Shown in pieces: positions 1-5,772 of a stretch of DNA of 7,816 nucleotides (the first letter of the stretch is position 1; every line of letters starts with the position of its first letter). Below the pieces are notes generated by a model that was given only the letters and a program-made list of their open reading frames with translations, made no database searches and was not told where the DNA came from. The translations under genes were made by a program, and so were the position numbers. Source of the DNA: Chloroflexota bacterium (GTDB lineage: Bacteria > Chloroflexota > Anaerolineae > Anaerolineales > VGOW01); NCBI GenBank assembly GCA_016215145.1, contig JACRLA010000094.1:1-7816 (forward strand), in the 5' to 3' direction.

Positions 1-1
1 C

Positions 2-211
2 AAGGACACTGGCAATTGGAAGAACCTCAGCTTCAGCCATCCACAGTTCAACATCTATCACGAAAAGACCAACGGGGCGTGCGCCAACTGTCATCCTAAC
101 GTAAGCAACTACAAGCAAACAGATTGCGTGACGTGCCATGTCCAACGCGGCGAAGGACCGGGTAGTGGAAAAGATGAAAAAAAGAAAGACGAAAAAAAGA
201 AAGATGATTAA
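2..211 (+). CDS. Multiheme c-type cytochrome, C-terminal fragment (5' end outside window)
   Basis: This is the last 69 codons of a gene that enters from the left, ending in TAA. Two heme c attachment motifs are visible, CANCH (fragment residues 27-31) and CVTCH (42-46). Spaced His residues precede them (H13, H20) in a 'F-x-H-P-x-F...H' pattern, as in cytochrome c3/c7-like class III multiheme cytochromes, where such His residues act as distal ligands. The protein ends in a strongly charged tail built from two copies of D-E-K-K-K, encoded by a 15-bp tandem repeat (173-187 and 188-202). No membrane segment is visible in this part. The expected role is extracytoplasmic electron transfer. The gene is convergent with the bc operon, so co-transcription is excluded, but shared respiratory function is plausible. 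The total heme number and true family cannot be told from this fragment. Confidence 0.85.
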   Translation, partial: KDTGNWKNLSFSHPQFNIYHEKTNGACANCHPNVSNYKQTDCVTCHVQRGEGPGSGKDEKKKDEKKKDD

Positions 212-238
212 AGATAGACATTCTTCTGCCAATAGGCG

Positions 239-246
239 GAAAAATG
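239..246 (+). repeat. Left copy of putative 8-bp target-site duplication
   Basis: GAAAAATG lies immediately left of the left terminal inverted repeat and recurs at 338-345 immediately right of the right one. The A-rich composition means chance similarity is possible, but both copies abut the element ends exactly. Confidence 0.55.
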
Positions 247-337
247 GTATCTTCTCAATAATCAGGGGTAGGGGCAAGCCTTGCGCTTGCCCAACGGGGC
301 GACCGCAAGGGTGCGCCCCTACATTTTGAGAAGATAC
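247..337. mobile_element. MITE-like 91-bp element with 12-bp perfect TIRs
   Basis: The ends are perfect 12-bp inverted repeats: GTATCTTCTCAA (247-258) and TTGAGAAGATAC (326-337). The element is directly flanked by an 8-bp direct repeat GAAAAATG (239-246 and 338-345), as expected for a target-site duplication. Inside are an 8-bp inverted pair GTAGGGGC (268-275) / GCCCCTAC (315-322) and two hairpins: 272-279 with 285-292, and 296-304 with about 309-319 (one bulge). There is no transposase. This fits a non-autonomous miniature element or dispersed repeat moved in trans. The structure is read directly from the sequence. The mobile-element interpretation is inference until other copies are found. 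Confidence 0.65.
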
Positions 338-345
338 GAAAAATG
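338..345 (+). repeat. Right copy of putative 8-bp target-site duplication
   Basis: GAAAAATG immediately follows the right terminal inverted repeat and matches 239-246 in the same orientation. Confidence 0.55.
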
Positions 346-430
346 TTTGGGGCGAGAAAAAAGTTGACTGCGGATTAGAGTGAGCCTCTTTCCATTCTCT
401 TGGGTGAGTAGTTACAAACTGTGACGAATC

Positions 431-460
431 AAAACGCCTCTCAACTTGAGAGGCGTTTTT
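431..460. terminator. Bidirectional intrinsic terminator between convergent units
   Basis: AAAACGCCTCTCAA (431-444) pairs perfectly with TTGAGAGGCGTTTT (446-459), giving a GC-rich core flanked by an A-run and a T-run. Read on + it ends in TTTTT (456-460) and would stop the multiheme cytochrome transcript. Read on - it ends in TTTT and would stop the bc-operon transcript about 30 bp after its last stop codon. The A/T-flanked symmetric form is typical of terminators shared by convergent genes. Confidence 0.88.
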
Positions 461-490
461 GAATCTTCACTTGTTGATCATCAATCTTCG

Positions 491-1276
491 TTAGGCTCTT
501 CGATAATATCCGTAAGCCACTGCGCCGAGCAACACGACGACCAAAGCCAGTATCGCCATGCCCGCGCCAAAGCCAATGGGTCCCGCTACCGGAGCGGGTG
601 TGGGCGTTGCGCCGCCACTGGTTTTCAACGCAGTCAAGATAAACGCCGAGACGTTGTCAATATCTTTTGATGTCAACGGACCACCGCTTGTATTAAGCCA
701 GGCTGGCATCGCGGAACCCGTCACACCTTTTTCAACGGTGGATCGAATGTAAGCCGCCGGATTGATCCCCGCCCAGTTCTTTTGCAGCGTTACGCCGATG
801 CGTCCTTCACCTTTTGCGCCATGACACACCGCGCAGTTCTGGGCGAAGACAACCGAACCCGCCGAGGGGTCGCCGACGACTCCCGGCGCGGGCGTGATCG
901 GCAGGGGAGCCACCGATGGCGCGGGGGCAATCGGTTCGGTGCCGCCGGTGAGTCCGGCGACGTACGCCGCAACATCGGCAACATCTTGTTTGCTTAACGG
1001 TCCGCCTTTTTCTTGACTCCAAGCAGGCATCGGAGAGTTTGCCACGCCGGCAGCGATCACTTGCTCAAAGAACGCTTTGGGATTGATGCCGCCAAACGTG
1101 GTGGAGAGATTCGCGCCGATGCGCCCTTTGCCGTCAGGACCGTGACAGACAACGCAGTTCTGCGCGTAGACCTGCGCGCCGCGTTTGGGATCGCCGGTCT
1201 GCGCCAAAACCAAACCGGCGCTGATTAAACATAAAGCGATGACCACGCTGATTGAAAGAGTTAATTTTTTGACCAT
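491..1276 (-). CDS. Diheme cytochrome c, Sec signal peptide and C-terminal membrane anchor (bc-complex partner)
   Basis: This 261-residue protein carries electrons outside the cytoplasmic membrane. An N-terminal Sec-type signal (residues 1-25, KK then a hydrophobic stretch ending VLA) is followed by two homologous cytochrome c domains. Domain 1 has CVVCH at 41-45 and a likely axial Met at M83 in PMPAW. Domain 2 has CAVCH at 148-152 and M190 in AMPAW. A Pro-rich linker (about 113-134) joins them. After a second Thr/Pro-rich stretch (222-230) comes one hydrophobic helix (about 234-256) and a YYRRA tail, so the heme domains are tethered to the membrane. The two domains are alike over about 80 residues (shared AQNC..CHG, GRIG, GINP, GGPL), indicating an internal duplication. 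It is the last gene of the bc operon, 12 bp after the preceding stop. No clear Shine-Dalgarno precedes the ATG, so translation may rely on coupling. Confidence 0.9.
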   Translation of the reverse strand: MVKKLTLSISVVIALCLISAGLVLAQTGDPKRGAQVYAQNCVVCHGPDGKGRIGANLSTTFGGINPKAFFEQVIAAGVANSPMPAWSQEKGGPLSKQDVADVAAYVAGLTGGTEPIAPAPSVAPLPITPAPGVVGDPSAGSVVFAQNCAVCHGAKGEGRIGVTLQKNWAGINPAAYIRSTVEKGVTGSAMPAWLNTSGGPLTSKDIDNVSAFILTALKTSGGATPTPAPVAGPIGFGAGMAILALVVVLLGAVAYGYYRRA

Positions 1277-1288
1277 TCAAGCACACGT

Positions 1289-2116
1289 TTACTTAAGCGT
1301 CATCAAATAAGCGATGATGTCGGCAAGTTCCTTCTTATCCATCAACTGCCCGAAGTTTTGTTGCATGAGATTGGCGTTGAAGCCCGGCACCAAAAAGTCG
1401 TTGGGCTTAATGATCGATTCGACAAAATACTTCTCGGCAGAGGTACCCTCTTTGCGTTTCGCCGCGTTGCCGGCAAGACCGGCAAACGACGGACCTACAA
1501 CGGTTTTGTTCGGTTCAAGCGAATGGCAAGCCGAACAGGCGTAAGCGCCGTTGGGTCCTTTACCCGTAAAGAGTTTTTCGCCGTTGGCGGCGTCCCCTTG
1601 CGGAAGTTGCACGTTGATGTCGGTGCCGACGGCGTTGGGATTCGGAGTCGGGGTGGCGGCGGCGGCGGCAGCCAGCGCCTCTTTCTCCCAGTTCATCACA
1701 AAATCTACCACGTTCTCAACTTGATCGTTGCGGAAGGGTCCGCCAAATTCCTGCCCCCAGGTTGGCATACGTTGCGGGTAGTTGGCGAATGCCGCCGAGG
1801 CGCGCGGGCGGCCTCCGGCGATAGCTGAGCGCACATAATCTTTTACGGTGCCTGCCCACCCAAACTCTTTCAAGCGTTTGCCACTAAAGAGGTCGGCGGC
1901 GTTGAGCGAGGGCCCTACGCCTTCAATGCCTTTGCCCTGAATGCCATGACACGGCGTGCAGCTGCTTTGAAAGAGTGCGGCTCCGGCTTCAATGGAACGT
2001 CCCTTAAAACCTGCTTCAAATTCGGGCATGCGCGCTGGCTCATTGATCATGACGAAGGTGACGATCATCATCGTCGCGGCGATAAGCACCGTGCCGATCA
2101 CAACACGAATAGTCAT
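1289..2116 (-). CDS. Diheme cytochrome c with N-terminal membrane anchor (bc-complex c subunit)
   Basis: This is a 275-residue protein. Residues 4-24 form a hydrophobic N-terminal helix with no obvious cleavage site, so it probably stays as a membrane anchor with the heme domains on the outer face. Domain 1 has CTPCH (53-57) with M117 in RMPTW as likely sixth ligand. Domain 2 has CSACH (194-198) with M251 (NLMQQNF) as likely ligand and a VGPSFAGLAG segment typical of class I cytochromes c. An Ala-rich helix and an ATPTPNPN linker (about 147-165) separate the domains. The gene follows cytochrome b by only 3 bp, and its Shine-Dalgarno (GGAGA) lies inside the last cytochrome b codons, so translation is probably coupled. 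By position and topology this is the cytochrome c1/f-equivalent acceptor for the Rieske protein. It is not homologous in sequence to cytochrome f as far as can be seen, and is more like the diheme cytochromes c of some menaquinol-oxidising bc complexes. Confidence 0.9.
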   Translation of the reverse strand: MTIRVVIGTVLIAATMMIVTFVMINEPARMPEFEAGFKGRSIEAGAALFQSSCTPCHGIQGKGIEGVGPSLNAADLFSGKRLKEFGWAGTVKDYVRSAIAGGRPRASAAFANYPQRMPTWGQEFGGPFRNDQVENVVDFVMNWEKEALAAAAAATPTPNPNAVGTDINVQLPQGDAANGEKLFTGKGPNGAYACSACHSLEPNKTVVGPSFAGLAGNAAKRKEGTSAEKYFVESIIKPNDFLVPGFNANLMQQNFGQLMDKKELADIIAYLMTLK

Positions 2117-2119
2117 ATC

Positions 2120-3736
2120 TTATTCTCCGTAGTTCGAGTCTTGGTGTAAGTAGGCGTCTTGCGAGAATGTATTTGCGCCGCCGTTCCACACGACCCGGAA
2201 AGTGATCTTCTTGAGGCCGGTCTGCCAGTCTTCGATGATCATGATGCCCTCTACACCGGGCAGTTTGGCTTTACCGTGTTCGACCTCGTCGTTATAGATC
2301 TTCAACAACTTCTTCAAACCGGCAGTAGGCGCCGATCCCCAATCTTTCGCATTGTATTGACCGCTGGTGAGCTGATCGTAATGCGTGCCGCGCAGTGGGC
2401 CTGGATGTGTCTGCGGCAAAAGTGTAGCGACAATTTCTTGATCTACTGACGACGACACCGCGTACCACGGCGTTCCCATAAAGGTCAGCACCGAAATGGC
2501 AATCACAACGATCATGCCAACCGAGAGACCAATCCGTCGATCCGCATAACGTCGGCTGGGTCCCACTTCTACGTAAGGCAAGCCAACCAACGCGCCGACG
2601 ATGATGCCGGGTGCTACCACGCCCCACAAAACTTTGTCGCCCAACTTTAACATGCCTTGCAACCACAAGAAGTACCACGGGGCAGTGGTGTGCAACGGCG
2701 TGATCAATGGATCGGCATGGGGTTCAAGCGGTGCGTGATACCCGCCAAAGGTGACGCCGAAAACCAAAACGAAAGTGGTCAACGCCACCAAGAACAATTC
2801 GTCTGTCAGAATGTCCGGCATGAAGTACGTGCGTTGATCCAGCGGCACGCGCTTGGCGGTGTCTTCGCCGGCCTTTTCGGATTCGGGCGGGAGCGAGTGA
2901 CCATGCAAAACCACTTTGTAGTAATGCACGCCGATAAAGATGAAACCCACGAGCGGCACTAACAGAACGTGTCCCAAATACCAACGCAGCAAACCATTGG
3001 CGTTGAATTGCTGACCACCGCGCAAGAGGTTGTTGACCATCGTGCCGATAAATTGTGGATCGCCAAACCACTGTTGCCCCAGAATATCTAATGGCGGCGG
3101 AGTGGGTGTCGCCTCGGCCATGGAAGCGCCGATGGTCACTGCCCACAATGAGAGTTGATCCCACGGCAATAAGTAACCGGAGAACGACAAGGCAACGGTG
3201 ACAAGCAACAAGATCACACCGGTGAACCAAGTGAACTGTCGTGGTTTTTTGTAGTTGCCGGTGATGAAGGTGCGCAGCATATGCAAACACACCACGCCCA
3301 CCATGCCTTCCGCGCCGATCTTGTGCAGGTCGCGCATGAAGAGTCCGAGCGGCACGTTGCTCATGATGTTGAGCATGTTTTCAAATGCCACCAACGGCGA
3401 CGGCGTGTAGAACAACATCAAGATCACGCCGGTGATCGTCTCGAACACCATGAAGTAGACCGAGAGCCAGCCCAAGCGGAACGTGGGATACAACGGCTGC
3501 ACCAGATTGTTGTAATACGTCGGGCGCATGTGGAACCAAAACCCGTCGGCGTGAGGCTTAACACGCGGGTTCGGCTTCGGCGCGGGATCGCCGCGCAGCA
3601 CGCCGCGAATGTCGTTGATGCCGAGACCGGCAGTGAAGCGGACGATCGAATCATCTACCGCCGCCAACAACGCCGGCTTCAAACCTTTTTTCTTAATGTC
3701 GTCAAGAATGGGAATGTGAAGTTGAAAGAGAGCCAT
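2120..3736 (-). CDS. Cytochrome b of bc-type complex (fused b6 + subunit IV), with C-terminal extension
   Basis: This 538-residue protein is the quinol-oxidising core, with two b hemes across the membrane. The heme ligands are H138 and H152 in helix B and H256 and H271 in helix D. The helix D spacing of 15 is the b6-type value (14 in mitochondrial-type b). GYLLPWDQ (187-194) is the conserved stretch after helix C. Seven hydrophobic helices can be placed at about 90-110, 136-157, 168-190, 250-272, 312-334, 371-390 and 402-423. This is the four-plus-three pattern of b6 plus subunit IV in one chain. The Qo-site PEWY motif is APWY (352-355). The only Cys is C150; the position of the heme-c(n)-binding Cys of b6 holds R87. 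The N-terminal 85 residues and about 110 residues after the last helix lie outside the membrane. The start has a Shine-Dalgarno (AGAGGA) overlapping the end of the Rieske gene's stop region, 11 bp downstream of that gene. Confidence 0.95.
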   Translation of the reverse strand: MALFQLHIPILDDIKKKGLKPALLAAVDDSIVRFTAGLGINDIRGVLRGDPAPKPNPRVKPHADGFWFHMRPTYYNNLVQPLYPTFRLGWLSVYFMVFETITGVILMLFYTPSPLVAFENMLNIMSNVPLGLFMRDLHKIGAEGMVGVVCLHMLRTFITGNYKKPRQFTWFTGVILLLVTVALSFSGYLLPWDQLSLWAVTIGASMAEATPTPPPLDILGQQWFGDPQFIGTMVNNLLRGGQQFNANGLLRWYLGHVLLVPLVGFIFIGVHYYKVVLHGHSLPPESEKAGEDTAKRVPLDQRTYFMPDILTDELFLVALTTFVLVFGVTFGGYHAPLEPHADPLITPLHTTAPWYFLWLQGMLKLGDKVLWGVVAPGIIVGALVGLPYVEVGPSRRYADRRIGLSVGMIVVIAISVLTFMGTPWYAVSSSVDQEIVATLLPQTHPGPLRGTHYDQLTSGQYNAKDWGSAPTAGLKKLLKIYNDEVEHGKAKLPGVEGIMIIEDWQTGLKKITFRVVWNGGANTFSQDAYLHQDSNYGE

Positions 3737-3747
3737 ATCGTATTCCT

Positions 3748-4386
3748 CTACTTGCCGCCACCGGGCTTGGTGTTAAACGCGCCCTGAATTTTCTTGCCGG
3801 TGTCAATTCGAATCTGCACCGTGCCTGGCGGCAAGAGAAATGGCGAGCCTGCTTTGGGATCGGCATTGGGGTCGCCGCTTTCAGTTTTCGCCAACACTTT
3901 GCCGCTCGCATCTAACGCCTCAATTATGAACATATCCAGATTGCGCGTCGCCGGACCATCCACGCGCACGCCATTCGCCAGATATTTGGAGCCGTGACAC
4001 GGACATTCAAAACGGTCATTGGTCGGCACCCACTTATAGAGACAACCCAGATGGACGCACACTTTGTAAATGGCGGCAACACCTTGTTGAGTGGGGTAAT
4101 CTTTCGGTTGTCGTGAATCCGAGGCAGACTTCGGACCGAGATTCACCAACCAGAACCGACCATCGGGGAAATCTTTCGGACCCGAATCCACGGAGGGGAT
4201 TTGACTGGCATCCAGCGTAAACGCGCCGCCGAACTCACCCGCTTTGAAGCGCGGTAAAGCAAACCAGATCGTCGCGCCGCCGGTCTCTGCCAAAAGCAAA
4301 GCCATAGATGCGCCCCAGATGTAATACAAAAATTCTCGTCGCGTCATTGGAGAGACGCTTGGGCTTGGAGCAGCCGCAGCAGCCAT
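3748..4386 (-). CDS. Rieske [2Fe-2S] iron-sulfur subunit of bc complex
   Basis: This 212-residue protein transfers electrons from quinol at the Qo site to the cytochrome c subunit. Cluster motif 1 is CVHLGC (110-115; ligands C110, H112) and motif 2 is CPCHGS (128-133; ligands C128, H131). C115 and C130 are placed for the usual disulfide. All ligands are intact. The N-terminus carries TRREFL (15-20) before one hydrophobic helix (about 20-44), which matches a Tat-type signal anchor, the normal export route for Rieske proteins. I chose the ATG at 4386 because AAGGAGG (4406-4400) lies 13 bases upstream. The reading frame stays open to 4647, but that part overlaps the divergent RNase D gene and its promoter. 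The protein is the first gene of the bc operon and its length is normal for the family. Confidence 0.95.
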   Translation of the reverse strand: MAAAAAPSPSVSPMTRREFLYYIWGASMALLLAETGGATIWFALPRFKAGEFGGAFTLDASQIPSVDSGPKDFPDGRFWLVNLGPKSASDSRQPKDYPTQQGVAAIYKVCVHLGCLYKWVPTNDRFECPCHGSKYLANGVRVDGPATRNLDMFIIEALDASGKVLAKTESGDPNADPKAGSPFLLPPGTVQIRIDTGKKIQGAFNTKPGGGK

Positions 4387-4399
4387 AGTGTCTTTTGCT

Positions 4400-4406
4400 C
4401 CTCCTT
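4400..4406 (-). promoter_or_regulatory. Shine-Dalgarno that fixes the Rieske start
   Basis: On the - strand AAGGAGG is followed 13 bases later by ATG at 4386. A second GGAG (4401-4398) is 11 bases away. No comparable site precedes the in-frame upstream ATGs or the internal ATG of residue 14, so this site decides the start. Confidence 0.75.
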
Positions 4407-4437
4407 CTTCAAGATCAAAATGATTACATAAAAATCG

Positions 4438-4461
4438 CCAAGTCTCCTCAACTCGACTTGG
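4438..4461 (-). promoter_or_regulatory. Hairpin plus short T-run in bc-operon leader (possible attenuator)
   Basis: On the - strand CCAAGTC (4461-4455) and GACTTGG (4444-4438) form a 7-bp stem with a 10-base loop, followed after CGA by TTTTT. It lies between the predicted transcription start (about 4468) and the Rieske ribosome-binding site. It may be a weak attenuator or an RNA-stability element. The stem is short, so it may also have no function. Confidence 0.35.
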
Positions 4462-4474
4462 ACAAAGCGTGCTA

Positions 4475-4503
4475 AATTTATCACAACCGTTAAGGGGTGT
4501 CAA
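4475..4503 (-). promoter_or_regulatory. Promoter of the bc operon
   Basis: Read on the - strand, a consensus -35 TTGACA (4503-4498) is followed by exactly 17 bases and a TAAATT -10 box (4480-4475; 4 of 6 consensus bases). This is a sigma70-type arrangement and predicts a start near 4468 with a leader of about 80 bases before the Rieske ATG. Confidence 0.65.
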
Positions 4504-4531
4504 TGAAAATGTTTCGAGTCTCAACAGAAGG

Positions 4532-4537
4532 TATAAT
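4532..4537 (+). promoter_or_regulatory. -10 box for RNase D gene, leaderless arrangement
   Basis: A perfect TATAAT lies 6 bases before the ATG at 4544. With the usual start 7 bases after the last T, the mRNA begins at the A of that ATG. There is no Shine-Dalgarno between box and start. The -35 region (about 4509-4514) is weak. Confidence 0.6.
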
Positions 4538-4543
4538 CGCCTC

Positions 4544-5686
4544 ATGTCACCCGTCGAGATGAAACCCTGGATTTGGATAGACTCCGCGCAAACTTTTCGC
4601 GCGCTGGTGGATGAACTGAACGCGCACACCCGCCTCGCCGTTGACACCGAATCGAATTCGCTTCACGCCTATCGTGAACGCATTTGCCTCATTCAAATTT
4701 CCACAACGCAACACGATTATTTAATTGACCCCCTCGCCCTCGGTGACCTTTCTCCACTCGAACCGATCTTCGCCAACCCACACATCGAAAAAATTTTCCA
4801 CGCCGCCGAATACGATCTTATTTGCATGCGGCGCGATTTTGGTTGGAAGGCGTTCAGCGTTTTTGATACGATGATCGCCGCGCGCACGCTTGGTTGGACT
4901 CAATTGGGACTTGGCTCACTGCTGGAGACTCACTTCGGCGTGAAAGCCGACAAACGCCACCAACGCGCCAACTGGGGGGCGCGGCCTCTCACCCCCGACC
5001 AGCTAGCCTACGCCCAACTGGATACGCACTACCTCATCCCGCTTCGTGATCGGCTGATCGAAGAACTTAAATCGAATCACTGCCACGACGAAGCCCAAGA
5101 AGAATTTGATCGCCTTTCTCGTCTCATCGGGAACAATCATTTTGATCTGCCCACCTTCGACCCCGAAAATTTTTGGCGCATCGGCGGCGCGCGCGATCTC
5201 ACCCCGCGCCAAGCGGCGATCTTGCGCGAACTTTTTATCTACCGCGACTCCGCCGCACGCCAGATGAACCGCCCGCAGTTCAAAGTGATGAACGACAGTG
5301 TGTTGCTCGCCCTTGCTCAAACGGAACCCAAGACTCTCGACGACGTAAAAAAAACCGAAGGCGTATCAGGATCGATCCAGCGCCACGCCCGCGCGCTTTT
5401 AGAGGCAGTGGCTCGAGGTCGCCACGCGCCGCTGTGCCACCCGCCGCGCAATGAGCGTGAGCCCGATGAAATTGTGGGGCGCTACGAGACGCTACGCAAA
5501 TGGCGCAAGAAGAAAGCTCAAACGCGCGGCGTTGAAGCCGACGTGATCATCCCGCGCGACGTGATGTGGTCGCTTGCCCGCCGTCCGCCTCACACCCGCG
5601 ACGATCTTCATCTTATTAACGGACTCGGACCTATCCGCCGCGAAAAATATGGCGAAGAGATCGTGGCGATATTGCAGCAAAGCTAG
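4544..5686 (+). CDS. rnd: Ribonuclease D-like 3'-5' exonuclease (DEDDy) with two HRDC domains
   Basis: This 380-residue protein is close in length to E. coli RNase D (about 375). RNase D trims the 3' ends of tRNA and other structured RNAs. The exonuclease motifs are intact: Exo I has D34 and E36 (VDTES), Exo II has D91 within HAAEYD, and Exo III has Y156 and D160 (YAQLD), defining the DEDDy class. A first HRDC domain spans about 221-291 and a second, less conserved one about 313-377, the order seen in true RNase D. The chosen start (MSPVEM) is favoured because a TATAAT box ends 6 bases before it, implying a leaderless mRNA; ATG 4559 is an alternative. The open frame upstream to 4469 would place the promoter inside the gene. 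The gene is divergent from the bc operon and followed by another RNase-type gene. Confidence 0.92.
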   Translation: MSPVEMKPWIWIDSAQTFRALVDELNAHTRLAVDTESNSLHAYRERICLIQISTTQHDYLIDPLALGDLSPLEPIFANPHIEKIFHAAEYDLICMRRDFGWKAFSVFDTMIAARTLGWTQLGLGSLLETHFGVKADKRHQRANWGARPLTPDQLAYAQLDTHYLIPLRDRLIEELKSNHCHDEAQEEFDRLSRLIGNNHFDLPTFDPENFWRIGGARDLTPRQAAILRELFIYRDSAARQMNRPQFKVMNDSVLLALAQTEPKTLDDVKKTEGVSGSIQRHARALLEAVARGRHAPLCHPPRNEREPDEIVGRYETLRKWRKKKAQTRGVEADVIIPRDVMWSLARRPPHTRDDLHLINGLGPIRREKYGEEIVAILQQS

Positions 5687-5690
5687 TGAG

Positions 5691-5750
5691 CAGTGAACAG
5701 TAATCAGTGAACAGCCCAAATAAATTACTGATTACTGATAACCGATTACT
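5691..5750. repeat. Repeat cluster with direct and inverted CAGTRAWCAG-like units
   Basis: CAGTGAACAG occurs at 5691-5700 and 5705-5714, 14 bp apart. CAGTAATCAGT (5698-5708) is perfectly inverted as ACTGATTACTG (5727-5737), and the pairing can extend to 5710/5725 with one G-T pair. Another GATTACT lies at 5744-5750. The cluster fills most of the 86-bp gap between the RNase D stop and the next gene. It resembles low-complexity dispersed repeats between genes. There is no T-run, so it is not an obvious terminator. Confidence 0.6.
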
Positions 5751-5760
5751 ACGTTTCAAG

Positions 5761-5766
5761 AGGAGA
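5761..5766 (+). promoter_or_regulatory. Shine-Dalgarno that fixes the beta-CASP RNase start
   Basis: AGGAGA lies 6 bases upstream of ATG 5773. This selects ATG 5773 over an in-frame ATG at 5707, which would put 22 residues of repeat-derived sequence in front of the conserved first strand. Confidence 0.8.
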
Positions 5767-5772
5767 CCTTCA

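Larger units (their letters stand above)
212..490. other. Non-coding convergent intergenic region
   Basis: This 279-bp region lies between the stop codons of the multiheme cytochrome (+) and the last bc-operon gene (-). Bases 239-345 are a MITE-like inverted-repeat element with flanking direct repeats, and 431-460 is a bidirectional terminator. Between them, 346-430 shows no coding signal, RNA gene or convincing promoter. A TTGACT at 364-369 has no matching -10 box at a suitable distance. Confidence 0.8.

Noticed and set aside
138..329. Small + strand reading frame over the cytochrome tail and the repeat element
   Set aside because: It runs through the 3' end of the multiheme cytochrome in another frame and then through the MITE-like repeat. 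It has no ribosome-binding site and a low-complexity Lys/Arg composition.
2724..3290. 188-codon - strand reading frame inside cytochrome b
   Set aside because: It is an alternative frame of the same strand, with no domain; the cytochrome b frame explains the region.
3281..3787. 168-codon + strand reading frame opposite cytochrome b
   Set aside because: It is antisense to a clear cytochrome b and rich in His/Arg/Gln as typical of shadow frames, with no Shine-Dalgarno.
4505..4515. GAAA-ATG-TTTC inverted repeat as an operator between the divergent promoters
   Set aside because: Four-base arms are too short to separate from chance.
4469..4543. Upstream in-frame start of RNase D at 4469
   Set aside because: It would place the TATAAT box inside the gene. 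The first 25 residues match nothing of the family, and RNase D length fits the start at 4544.
4387..4647. N-terminal extension of the Rieske reading frame to 4647
   Set aside because: It overlaps the RNase D gene and both promoters, has no export or family features, and a good Shine-Dalgarno supports ATG 4386.
5691..5750. Repeat cluster as a CRISPR array
   Set aside because: Units are about 10 bp, overlap each other and lack regular spacers. No cas genes are present.
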